64,000 bases of DNA from Clostridium estertheticum. GTDB lineage: Bacteria > Bacillota > Clostridia > Clostridiales > Clostridiaceae. The stretch covers positions 3,183,001 through 3,247,000 of the forward strand of contig NZ_JAAMNH020000001.1 of the NCBI RefSeq assembly GCF_011065935.2, given 5' to 3'. The notes beneath the pieces were generated by a model. The model did no database searches. It saw only the letters and a list, made by a program, of their open reading frames with translations, and was not told where the DNA came from. This document shows positions 17,890 through 25,914 of this stretch, piece by piece (positions within the stretch are counted from its first letter, which is position 1; the number at the start of each line of letters is the position of its first letter). The translations under genes were made by a program, and so were the position numbers.

Positions 17890-18366
17890 TTATTTTTTCA
17901 TTGCCTTAGCTTGCTCATATAAGGTTTTAAAAGTTGTTGAAATACCAGTTGCACCAGTAACTGTTACTGCCTTATCTTCTTTTAAAGCAGTTTCAGTTAA
18001 TTTAGCATAAGCTTCAGCAGGAGAAACGCCAGTGGTTTTTTTCATTTGTTCGTATGCTGGATCCTCACTCTTTTTCTTACCATCTTTATTAACTTCCATA
18101 TATTCTACTTTAGATATCTTACCATCTGTATAAGTTACTGATACCTCACCTTTCCAACCACGATCATCAAACTTTGGAGCCGTAGCTGTAAATGTTTCAG
18201 GTTTAGTTTCTACTACTGCAGGTGTTGTAGTTTCTACTTTTGCAGGTGCTGTAGTTTCTACTGGTTTTTCAGTTGCTACAGGTGTTGCTTTTTTACCACA
18301 ACCACTTAAAAGTGAAAGTGTCATTACACCAGCAGCTATTATTGAAAGAATTCTTTTATTTTTCAT
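17890..18366 (-). CDS. FMN-bind domain lipoprotein (possible ApbE substrate)
   Basis: 158 residues. A lipobox L-S-G-C ends the signal peptide, followed by a Thr/Pro/Val/Glu-rich linker (about 27-58) of the kind that spans the cell wall. The remainder resembles an FMN_bind domain: DGKISKVEYMEVNKDGK and a final TGAT (residues 137-140), the site where ApbE attaches FMN to the last threonine. The usual motif is Dxx(S/T)GAT, but here the -3 position is Val. It is either a variant acceptor or a non-flavinylated relative. Its position next to apbE supports the link. PplA of Listeria is a functional analogue. Confidence 0.78.
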   Translation of the reverse strand: MKNKRILSIIAAGVMTLSLLSGCGKKATPVATEKPVETTAPAKVETTTPAVVETKPETFTATAPKFDDRGWKGEVSVTYTDGKISKVEYMEVNKDGKKKSEDPAYEQMKKTTGVSPAEAYAKLTETALKEDKAVTVTGATGISTTFKTLYEQAKAMKK

Positions 18367-18633
18367 TACAAATACCCCCTATTTTAGATATTAATTTGTT
18401 AAATATTCAACTTATTATACAATTTCTTTTAAAAATAGTCAATTATAACTATTATTTTCTTTTCACTGATACTAAATCCTCATATCCCCCTCAGTTTAAA
18501 ATTATTATTAATATAACTATTTCCACTAGTTAAAATTTTATCACATATAGTATTACCTGTGCTAAAAAAGAAGTAATTTGTTCATTAATAATATATTTTG
18601 TTAATTTAGTTCATGGATATATTCCATAGGTAA

Positions 18634-19461
18634 TTATTCTACTATTACTGCATCTCTTATTTTAAACCTCATTCTATAGCCTTCAATAATAGATTTATTT
18701 TTCCCTTCCCCTATAATATTCTTTGATATAAATAGATAATAAATTTCTGAAGAATCATAATTTGTAATTGGTATAACTTTAGCATACGTCTTATCAGAAC
18801 TTACGTTCAAAGCAACTTGCACTTTATTGCCTAAACTATCCAAAATATATACTGTATCACTATTAATGATTAGATTTTTAATACTTATATTAAATTTAAT
18901 TGTCCACTCTTTGTCTTCTGCTACATTAGTATAATTTTTTATATCTTTCCAATTCTTGTTTTTAATATTTAAAGCCAGCGGGTTTATGGTAAGATTATTA
19001 AAATTTTCTTGTTGAAGATTTTTCACCGTTATATTTGGTGTAATGCCTTTTGCTCTTACAATTGTATAAGGATGAGTTATAACTTGTGCAACCATCATTT
19101 CTTTTGGTGGAATTAATTCCTTAACAAATACATTAGTTTTTCCTTCATTATCTTCAACACCTATAACTTCAATAGAATATCCCACCGTAGGTTTAGTACC
19201 GCTCATTGCTGCAATATAAATATATCCAGTTGAGTCATCTACCGTAAAAACAAAGCCTTTTTTGTCTTTATTTTCATTAACCATTTCCATGAGAATCCGA
19301 GGAGTATCTTTCTCACTTACTACTTCAAAGTTGATTTTATTAAGAACAATGCTTTGTTTAGGAGCATTATTTACTACATTTGCATTTAGAGCAGAGACAG
19401 GAAGTGATGCCAAACTAAGTGACATAGTCAATATTAGCCCAAGTATAATTCTACGGTTCAT
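18634..19461 (-). CDS. Secreted protein with PrcB-like C-terminal domain and a second beta-rich domain
   Basis: 275 residues from the ATG at 19459-19461, which has GGAGG eight bases upstream; an earlier in-frame ATG has none. A signal peptide (RRIILGLILTMSLSLASLPVSA) leads the mature protein. Residues about 35-150 resemble the PrcB domain (GYSIEVIGVED, followed by AQVITHPYTIVRA). The rest resembles a bacterial Ig-like SbsA/Big_5 module (KEWTIKFN, VYILDSLGNKVQV, YAKVIPI). PrcB-like domains are linked to surface protease complexes. The exact role is unknown. Monocistronic. Confidence 0.75.
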   Translation of the reverse strand: MNRRIILGLILTMSLSLASLPVSALNANVVNNAPKQSIVLNKINFEVVSEKDTPRILMEMVNENKDKKGFVFTVDDSTGYIYIAAMSGTKPTVGYSIEVIGVEDNEGKTNVFVKELIPPKEMMVAQVITHPYTIVRAKGITPNITVKNLQQENFNNLTINPLALNIKNKNWKDIKNYTNVAEDKEWTIKFNISIKNLIINSDTVYILDSLGNKVQVALNVSSDKTYAKVIPITNYDSSEIYYLFISKNIIGEGKNKSIIEGYRMRFKIRDAVIVE

Positions 19462-19711
19462 AAATTTTACCTCCAACATTATAAATATTCTTTCAACAAT
19501 TAGACGACAGTATATTGCGTAATGTTTCATAATTTTAAACTATTTTAATAACAATGCCACAGTTTCATAAAAATTATAATAGTTACATCAATATCTATTG
19601 TATATAAATATTGGACTATCTATTTAACAAGGTATATCCTATATTTATGGTTGCTAATAATAATAATTTATATGTTGTTTAAAGAATGAATTAGGGGAAG
19701 AAAAAAGCAAA

Positions 19712-20009
19712 GTGATAGATAAATATTGCCTTATATGCAATGAAAAGTTATAGACTTTGTTATGCAAAGGTAAAATATTTCGAAAAAAACTGGGGAGATT
19801 ATTGTGCCTGCGTGTATCATTGGAAAAAGGGTTTTATAGAAACGGAGATATATAACATGGAATTTATTAAGCATAGAAGTACTGGTATTGTTATTGATTT
19901 GTAAAATTTATGTAATATTAATAAAATAGAAGAATTTGTTAAATTATGCAACTATTTAGAAGCTAGAGATGCTTTTGAAAAAGAGAGTACTATTATTGGA
20001 CTAGATTAA
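19712..20009 (+). pseudogene. Decayed small gene with in-frame stop and possible frameshift
   Basis: An ATG at 19740 opens 54 codons (MKSYRLCYAKVKYF..., ending STGIVIDL) to a TAA at 19902-19904. The same frame then continues for 34 more sense codons (NLCNINKIEEFVKLCNYLE..., ending TIIGLD) to a second TAA at 20007-20009. Just upstream in another frame, GTG at 19712 starts VIDKYCLICNEKL with a CxxC knuckle. This looks like one protein of roughly 100 residues broken by a nonsense and a frameshift mutation. A strong terminator follows. Origin unknown; the rest of this 660-base stretch holds no gene I can support. Confidence 0.5.
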
Positions 20010-20012
20010 AAT

Positions 20013-20047
20013 AGTAATAAGTGCCAGAGCTTCTAGCACTTATTACT
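20013..20047 (+). terminator. Terminator behind the decayed gene
   Basis: AGTAATAAGTGC (20013-20024) and GCACTTATTACT (20036-20047) form a perfect 12-bp stem with an 11-nt loop. It starts four bases after the second stop of the decayed frame, supporting that this was a real gene. Confidence 0.75.
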
Positions 20048-20125
20048 TTAAGAAATTATGCCTCAAAATAAGAGAGTCATCTATTTAAATTACTATTAAT
20101 TCTTGTAGTAGAATTTGAGATACTT

Positions 20126-20284
20126 CTATTTATCAAATAGGCCTCCAGTTTTCTTATTGCTCATTGCTGCTTTTTTGGGTTTTCCAATCACTTTATCAGG
20201 TCTTGAAACTCCACCTTGCTCTGAACTTTTCTTTTTCTTTTCCTCAATAATTTTTTTCATAATTTCAATATTCTTACTTGACAT
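20126..20284 (-). CDS. Small basic hypothetical protein
   Basis: 52 residues from the ATG at 20282-20284, preceded by AAAGGAGGAC at good spacing; an earlier ATG lacks a ribosome binding site. It is lysine-rich (MSSKNIEIMKKIIEEKKKKS) and then low-complexity (SRPDKVIGKPKKAAMSNKK). No domain recognised. It is similar in style to the 43-residue protein at 62208-62339: small, charged, rich in Lys, Ser and Pro. Confidence 0.7.
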   Translation of the reverse strand: MSSKNIEIMKKIIEEKKKKSSEQGGVSRPDKVIGKPKKAAMSNKKTGGLFDK

Positions 20285-20502
20285 AAATTTGTCCTCCTTT
20301 TGCAGCAAATCAAAGAATGTTAGATACTATAGAATTTATGTTTAAGTTTATAATTTCTATATCTTTTTTTATTACACAAACTCAACTTGTTGTTTTCCCT
20401 ACTAATCATTTTATCGTAATACGCCCAATATTTCAATCTAATATTTAAATGTAATAATATTTTTTTATAAAAGTGAATAAAATACCTTTTCAAAAACTTT
20501 TA

Positions 20503-21126
20503 TCATATCCTCTGCACAATATTGCTTAACTTGATTAATACATTTTTATATCCAAGTTTTATAATTTCATTTTCATATAAATTTTCATAGGTTACTTTAT
20601 CCATATCAAATTCTAATGCTTTTGAGAAATTGGTCCCAAAAAGTTTCTTAATAAACATCTCACAATCTTCTTTTATTAAAGTATATTGCCTTTCATTATA
20701 ATGATACGCATTTGTATCATTATTCAATTTTTCTATAATTCCATATAACTGATATATATAACTCATTTCTTTTAAATTAAAAATTTTAGTTAAAGCTACA
20801 ATAGCTTCAGCATAATTATAGTTCATAGGTACAGGGTAAATACTAATTTTATTACTATCACTAAATTCTTTTAACATTCTTAAACTTTGAAATAGTGAGG
20901 TACATATATCTAATTGAATAATTGTGGCATATTCATTGAGTTTACACGCTTTATTTTGATCTTGATACTCTCTTTTGGCTTTTTCAATTTTACTTTGCGT
21001 TTCAATTGCCTTACAAGTATAATTTTTATTTATTAACCAACTGAAAATCCCACCTAAAATAGCGCCAATTATAATGGAAACAGATGATATAAGATGATCA
21101 GGTATGAATGACAAGGATTGTTGCAT
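20503..21126 (-). CDS. Hypothetical membrane-anchored protein
   Basis: 207 residues. One N-terminal transmembrane helix (SSVSIIIGAILGGIFSWLI) is followed by a short charged coiled-coil stretch (SKIEKAKREYQDQNK) and a helical cytoplasmic or surface domain. No known motif is seen. It has GAAAGGAGA before ATG and stands alone. Function unknown. Confidence 0.75.
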   Translation of the reverse strand: MQQSLSFIPDHLISSVSIIIGAILGGIFSWLINKNYTCKAIETQSKIEKAKREYQDQNKACKLNEYATIIQLDICTSLFQSLRMLKEFSDSNKISIYPVPMNYNYAEAIVALTKIFNLKEMSYIYQLYGIIEKLNNDTNAYHYNERQYTLIKEDCEMFIKKLFGTNFSKALEFDMDKVTYENLYENEIIKLGYKNVLIKLSNIVQRI

Positions 21127-21330
21127 TACAATTTCTCCTTTCTAGAAAAGTATTTTCTACAGTATATTTTCCATATAAATATATTTTATTCTTTTACTCT
21201 GTGTTATTTTTTTTTGACAAGACAATGATAATTAGAGTATTGTCTATATATAAAGCATATACAAACCAAATTTTTATGGATATTTATGGCTATGCTTTAA
21301 AGTAATTTTATTGAAGGAGATTAAAAGCAC

Positions 21331-21546
21331 ATGATTACACAAAATGATAATAGAGGACAAATAAGAAATAATATACCTATAGGCATTACTGTAGATGTTG
21401 TTTTAAAAAAAGACCAACGAACCAATATACTAACTAGAGGTGTAGTAAAGAGATTGTTAACTAATTCAGCAGTTCACCATAGAGGTATTAAGGTGATGCT
21501 AGAAGATGGCCAGGTAGGTAGAGTGCAAGCTATTATATCAAAATAA
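21331..21546 (+). CDS. ywbE: YwbE-family protein
   Basis: 71 residues, matching the YwbE (DUF2196) family in length and sequence: RNNIPIGITVDVVLKKDQRTN then LTRGVVKRLLTNSAVHHRGIKVMLEDGQVGRVQ. It is a small basic beta-rich protein, with KOW-like features suggesting RNA or ribosome contact, but its role is unknown. GAAGGAG lies upstream of ATG and a strong terminator follows. Confidence 0.9.
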   Translation: MITQNDNRGQIRNNIPIGITVDVVLKKDQRTNILTRGVVKRLLTNSAVHHRGIKVMLEDGQVGRVQAIISK

Positions 21547-21568
21547 AAATTGAAAGTTTAAAGTTAAA

Positions 21569-21611
21569 ATCCAATTTACCATTATTGTAAATATTCAATG
21601 GTAAATTGGAT
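21569..21611 (+). terminator. Terminator of ywbE
   Basis: Perfect 15-bp stem, ATCCAATTTACCATT (21569-21583) and its complement (21597-21611), with a 13-nt loop. Confidence 0.75.
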
Positions 21612-21973
21612 ATTTAATTTTAATTAAAATTAAACTTGCATTTTGTATTTAAATGATATATAATAATAGAGTTACCTAGTAGAAACAAGATATTTTTAAG
21701 ATTATAAACTACATTCCAATACGTAGCAAAAATCGGATCATTAAAACGCTTAAACAAGAGAAGACATGAATTTTAAAATTTCAATTCTTTAATTCTTACC
21801 CTCTTCATTCGAAAATTTCTTAATGAATCCCTAATTAAAAATTTTGTTAAATAACGTACTGATAACGCTTATAACATAACTTAATATGTTGTAGCATAAT
21901 TTAAGATTAAATTAAAGGAACTAAACAAGTAATAATTGTTTTATGGCCTTTAGACTAATAAGGAGGTATTTAT
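21612..21973. other. Intergenic stretch, no gene seen
   Basis: About 360 AT-rich bases between the ywbE terminator and the 22-residue peptide gene. I found no reading frame with a ribosome binding site, no tRNA-like fold and no repeat. It probably carries the promoter of the peptide gene, but no clear -35/-10 pair stands out. Confidence 0.5.
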
Positions 21974-22042
21974 ATGAAAAAAGACGAATTATTTGAAATT
22001 ACAGAAGAAGTAATTGATGAATGTTTAGAATGTTTAGACTAA
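21974..22042 (+). CDS. Tiny acidic peptide (22 residues) with two cysteines
   Basis: ATG at 21974-21976 with AAGGAGG (21960-21966) at good spacing and a TAA at 22040-22042. The peptide starts MKKDELFEITEE and ends DECLECLD, so it has a basic tip, an acidic helix and a C-x2-C pair near the C-terminus. A rho-independent terminator follows within 15 nt, so this is a complete small transcription unit. No modification enzyme, exporter or kinase is adjacent. It might be a metal-binding microprotein, a signalling peptide or a leader-like relic; I do not recognise it. Confidence 0.55.
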   Translation: MKKDELFEITEEVIDECLECLD

Positions 22043-22054
22043 AATTAAAAAAGC

Positions 22055-22096
22055 AAATCTATCACTGTCCAATTCTAGTGTAGGTTTCTTTTTTTT
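22055..22096 (+). terminator. Terminator of the tiny peptide gene
   Basis: AAATCTATCACT (22055-22066) pairs with AGTGTAGGTTT (22077-22087) with one bulge and one G-U pair, followed by C and eight T residues. Confidence 0.75.
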
Positions 22097-22267
22097 GTAC
22101 AAAAACAATTGTAAAAATTTAGAAAATATATTAATTTAGACATTAAATCACAATTTTTAATGATTAAAAAATAATTTTAAATAAATAGTACTACAAATAG
22201 AGGAGAATTCTCTTTAGTATAGAATATCTCTATGTATAGAATACTTACATGAAAGGGAGGGCATAAA

Positions 22268-22450
22268 ATGTTAACGATTTCTTTTATTAGTGGTGACAAA
22301 GAATTACTTGATTTAAAACAATCTGAAGCTGATTTGTTCAAAAGTTGGTTTTACAATTTTGAAAACTCCAGGCCTCATGAGATTAATACAATGGGCAAGA
22401 AATACATGTTTAACAAAAAGGCGATAGCTTATATTGAAATAGAGCCTTAG
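22268..22450 (+). CDS. Hypothetical 60-residue protein
   Basis: 60 residues (MLTISFISGDKELLDLKQSE..., ending KKAIAYIEIEP) with AAAGGGAGGG eight bases before the ATG and its own terminator downstream. The alternation of beta-strand-like termini around a helix (DLFKSWFYNFENS) suggests a small alpha/beta fold. No family recognised. Confidence 0.72.
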   Translation: MLTISFISGDKELLDLKQSEADLFKSWFYNFENSRPHEINTMGKKYMFNKKAIAYIEIEP

Positions 22451-22510
22451 GCCTTGCTGTTACATCAAAGCAATGGATAATTATAATATGAATTTGAATA
22501 AAGTATAAAA

Positions 22511-22540
22511 ACCTGCAAATCTTGTGATTGCAGGTTTTTT
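22511..22540 (+). terminator. Terminator of the 60-residue gene
   Basis: ACCTGCAAATC (22511-22521) pairs with GATTGCAGGT (22526-22535) with a one-base bulge, followed by T5. Confidence 0.8.
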
Positions 22541-22596
22541 ATATCTTCATGTTATGTACACTCTACTCTAAACTGTACGGAGTTAAACATTACGGG

Positions 22597-23763
22597 TTAT
22601 TGTTTAAACTCCAGTTCTACTTGGACAATTTCTGAAGATGTTCCTATTCTTATAGGCGGTCCCCAAGTTCCCGCACCACTTGAAACCACAACATTATATG
22701 TGCCTTTAGTTAGTAATCCAAAATCATTCTCAAATAGTCTTTTAGTAACAATATTAGCAGGCAGTAATTGACCGTTGTGTGTATGACCTGAAAATTGAAG
22801 GTCAACCCCAGCTTTTTCTCCTTCACTAAACTTTACAGGTTGATGATCAATTACAATAATGGGTAAAAGCTTATCTGTGCCACTTAACAATTCATCCATT
22901 GTTTTTCGTTTAGATTTAGAGTATCTCTCAGAGGATAAATCCTCTCTACCAACAAGGTAAAAACTGTTATTGATTTTTACTGTCTTATCTCTTAATAGAT
23001 TAAAGTTTGCGGAATTTTCATATTCATAGGCAATTTTATCTACTCCTCCTCCATAATACTCATGATTACCGAAAACAGCGTAAACTCCATATTTAGAATG
23101 TATTTTTTTGAATTCCACACCCATTTCTTGGTCTATAAAAGGTTGTATATAATCATCAATAATATCTCCAGCCAGTATTACTATATCTGGGTTTAATTCA
23201 TTTATTTTAATTACCATCTTTGAAAGTCTTTGTTTATCAACAATATCACCAAGGTGTAAGTCTGAAAGCATTACAATATTTAGCTTTTTTAAGTTTCCTG
23301 CATCCTTGCTGATTTTTATTGAATATTTTGTTGTTTTCAAATTTAAAGCATTATATGTTCCGTATACTAGCAAAATTGCAACAATGATAAGTGCTCCTAT
23401 GTTAAATATAAAATATATATTTTGTAAGGTTTTAGTACCTATGAATTCAAATCTTTTAATGCCTAGAATTAATTTTACAATATCTATTACTCCTAGCAAT
23501 ATTATAAAATATAAAAATGCTGCAATCCAGTATCCGCCTAAAATGTTAAGAAGTTTTTCTAAAAAGTGTGGTACTTTATCTTTACTAAGTCTTGCTATTA
23601 TAAAAGATAATGCAATAAAAATAAACATGGCCCAATATAAATAAACACTAATTTTGGGAATGACTGTCTTTATAAATACCCAACCTTTTCTGCCAAGATA
23701 AAAATTGGCGGCAATGAAGATTAAAAAAGAAAAAAATATTTGAAAATAAATCATTTTTTTCAT
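22597..23763 (-). CDS. Membrane-bound metallophosphoesterase (YaeI/YkuE type)
   Basis: 388 residues from the ATG at 23761-23763, which has GGAGG at seven bases. Four or five N-terminal membrane helices (to about residue 145) precede a calcineurin-like phosphoesterase domain. All metal-binding blocks are present: SDLHLGD, AGDIIDD, GNHEYYGG, IDHQP and SGHTHNGQL. Relatives with this layout hydrolyse lipid-linked or nucleotide phosphates at the membrane. The substrate here is unknown. It stands alone on the minus strand. Confidence 0.9.
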   Translation of the reverse strand: MKKMIYFQIFFSFLIFIAANFYLGRKGWVFIKTVIPKISVYLYWAMFIFIALSFIIARLSKDKVPHFLEKLLNILGGYWIAAFLYFIILLGVIDIVKLILGIKRFEFIGTKTLQNIYFIFNIGALIIVAILLVYGTYNALNLKTTKYSIKISKDAGNLKKLNIVMLSDLHLGDIVDKQRLSKMVIKINELNPDIVILAGDIIDDYIQPFIDQEMGVEFKKIHSKYGVYAVFGNHEYYGGGVDKIAYEYENSANFNLLRDKTVKINNSFYLVGREDLSSERYSKSKRKTMDELLSGTDKLLPIIVIDHQPVKFSEGEKAGVDLQFSGHTHNGQLLPANIVTKRLFENDFGLLTKGTYNVVVSSGAGTWGPPIRIGTSSEIVQVELEFKQ

Positions 23764-23813
23764 ATATCCTCCAAACTTAGATACTTTCACTATATCCGCT
23801 ATTTTAACGACAT

Positions 23814-23893
23814 TTCAGAAGGAAAGTCTCCACTTCTATAAGTGGAGGCACAAACAAAAGAAACTCCACTGTTAGTCTAGTTCTCCTTCTGAA
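23814..23893. repeat. 80-bp palindromic element, possible IS200/IS605-derived miniature element
   Basis: Outer inverted repeats TTCAGAAGGA (23814-23823) and TCCTTCTGAA (23884-23893) enclose a strong inner hairpin CTCCACTT-CTAT-AAGTGGAG (23828-23847). A second CTCCACT half-copy (about 23864) lies inside. This nested-hairpin layout resembles the ends of IS200/IS605 elements and palindrome-associated miniature elements. No transposase is present. It sits between the pullulanase stop and the phosphoesterase start, so it could also serve as a terminator. Confidence 0.5.
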
Positions 23894-23931
23894 GTAGTTA
23901 ATATTGTTGCGCGCAGGTGATGATTTAACCA

Positions 23932-25821
23932 TTATCTACATAATATATAGGTAGAAATGGAAGGTATACTTACCTCATTAATACAAGTTTTTATTCCTTT
24001 ATTTATACCTGTTTTATCCACTTCATGTTCATTAGCTAAAATTTTCCACTCATTAGAATCCGGTAAAATTACTTTTATCATTTGACTATTAGAATTATGA
24101 ATTATAATTAATTTACTATAATCATCTTTGAAGGCGGAAGTTAATTCGTAAGCCACGCAATTAGAAGGTGCTTCAAGGAATATCAGAGATTTTCTTACTT
24201 GACCTGCGCTGTCTAAGGTCATAACCTTTTGGCTTTTTCTTAAAGAGATTAAACCCTTAATATATTCATAAGTTTCCATATATTCAGCTTTTCTACTCCA
24301 CCCAATTTCATTCACAGCGTCACCAGAATTATAGCTATTATGGTTTCCTTGTTTAGTCCTTAGTATTTCGGTTCCACCTTGAATAAAAGGCACTCCTTGG
24401 CTGGTAAGGATAATAGATAATGCCAATCTACTCATTTTTTCTCTTTCTAAAGGAGTGTTAGTAGGATTACTTTTTTCAAATTTATCATATAAACATAAAT
24501 TGTCATGTGAACTTACATAGTTTATTGCTTCTCCAGGCTCCTGCGCAAAATTACATATTTCATTGTTATATTTAATGCCACCAACAATCCCCTTCTTAAT
24601 TTCGGGTTCTAGTCCGCCTCTACCATTTACAAAACCTGCCCAACTGCCATCGTTATCTCCCTTTATTGCATTTCTCATTTCATCATTAAATAAGGATACT
24701 TGCATTCCATTTTGACAGCCTTTTCTCATTTGTTTTGAAGGTTCTAGCGCTGATTGTCCGCCTGTCCATGGTTCACCATAGATAATAATATTTGGATTAA
24801 TAATTTTTGCTTGCCTAGTTACTTCTTTCATTGTATCAATATCATGTAGAGCCATTAAATCAAATCTAAATCCATCTATCTTATATTCACGAGCCCAAAA
24901 CACAATGCTATCTACTATGAATTTTCTTACCATTGTTTTTTCTGAAGCTATTTCATTTCCACAACCCGAACCATTAGTATAGTTGCCGTTCCCATCCATT
25001 CTATAATAATATCCTGGTACCAAGATGTCCATTGGTGAATTTTCTATAGTAACAGAGTGATTATAAACAACATCCATAATTACATTGATTCCATTTTCAT
25101 GAAGTGTTTGGATCAGAGTCTTAAACTCTCTAATTCTTACAGTGCCATCCTTTGAATCTGTTGCATAAGAACCCTCAGGAACATTGTATAAATAAGGATC
25201 ATATCCCCAATTATATCCACCCACAGTTTCATCCACACTTTCAAAATCATAAACAGGCAATAAATGAACATGAGTTATCCCTAAATCTTTAAGGTGGTCC
25301 AGCCCCGTAACAACACCATGAGAGGTTTTAGTGTTTTTTTCAGTAAAACCTAAATATTTCCCTTTATGTTTGATCCCAGAGTCCACCGATACTGAAAAAT
25401 CTCTAATATGAATTTCATATATTACCGCCTCTGTTCTATTAATTGGTAAAGGTCTTTTATGCGTTTTCCAATTATTGGGATCTATTGAATTGAAATCAAC
25501 AATCATACCCTTCTCTCCATTAGCACTGGAGCCTTTAGTATATATATCTGGTGTTTCTCTTTCGATCCCATCTTTTGTTACTAAATAATTATAATATTTA
25601 TTTTTAAAATCACCCCGAAGTTTAAGCTCCCAAATGCCATTTTGGCCTTTTGCCATGACATGTCTTTTTCCTAATTCATCATTGAAAGCTTCATAAACCA
25701 CTACTGTGATTTTTTCCACAGTAGGTGCCCAAACTTTAAATGTTGTATTATGTGTAGTATAAACTGCGCCTAAATCATTTCCATCATAAGTGAATTCATT
25801 ATTTCCTAATACTTCATCCAT
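23932..25821 (-). CDS. pulA: Type I pullulanase, cytoplasmic
   Basis: 629 residues from the ATG at 25819-25821; a TTG two codons earlier is possible. No signal peptide, so it acts inside the cell on imported branched maltodextrins, cleaving alpha-1,6 bonds. A CBM48-like N-domain (TTHNTTFKVWAPTVEKITVVVYE) precedes the GH13 barrel with the pullulanase motif YNWGYDP, the nucleophile Asp321 in GFRFDLMALHD, the acid/base in GEPWTGG and the transition-state Asp in VSSHDNLCLYDK. It stands downstream of the MalR-like gene on the same strand. Confidence 0.94.
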   Translation of the reverse strand: MDEVLGNNEFTYDGNDLGAVYTTHNTTFKVWAPTVEKITVVVYEAFNDELGKRHVMAKGQNGIWELKLRGDFKNKYYNYLVTKDGIERETPDIYTKGSSANGEKGMIVDFNSIDPNNWKTHKRPLPINRTEAVIYEIHIRDFSVSVDSGIKHKGKYLGFTEKNTKTSHGVVTGLDHLKDLGITHVHLLPVYDFESVDETVGGYNWGYDPYLYNVPEGSYATDSKDGTVRIREFKTLIQTLHENGINVIMDVVYNHSVTIENSPMDILVPGYYYRMDGNGNYTNGSGCGNEIASEKTMVRKFIVDSIVFWAREYKIDGFRFDLMALHDIDTMKEVTRQAKIINPNIIIYGEPWTGGQSALEPSKQMRKGCQNGMQVSLFNDEMRNAIKGDNDGSWAGFVNGRGGLEPEIKKGIVGGIKYNNEICNFAQEPGEAINYVSSHDNLCLYDKFEKSNPTNTPLEREKMSRLALSIILTSQGVPFIQGGTEILRTKQGNHNSYNSGDAVNEIGWSRKAEYMETYEYIKGLISLRKSQKVMTLDSAGQVRKSLIFLEAPSNCVAYELTSAFKDDYSKLIIIHNSNSQMIKVILPDSNEWKILANEHEVDKTGINKGIKTCINEVSIPSISTYILCR

Positions 25822-25914
25822 TATCAATCTCTCTCCTTAAAAATAGTAAAAATATAACAATAGCTATTTTTCATAATATGTGTGCATACCAAAAATAACC
25901 CTAGAAAACTAGAG

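Noticed and set aside
19744..19830. GCAAAGG-like string as a cyclic di-GMP riboswitch
   Set aside because: The rest of the conserved core is absent, and the region reads as a decayed coding frame.
23814..23893. Nested repeats as a CRISPR remnant
   Set aside because: Only one palindromic unit and no regularly spaced repeats.
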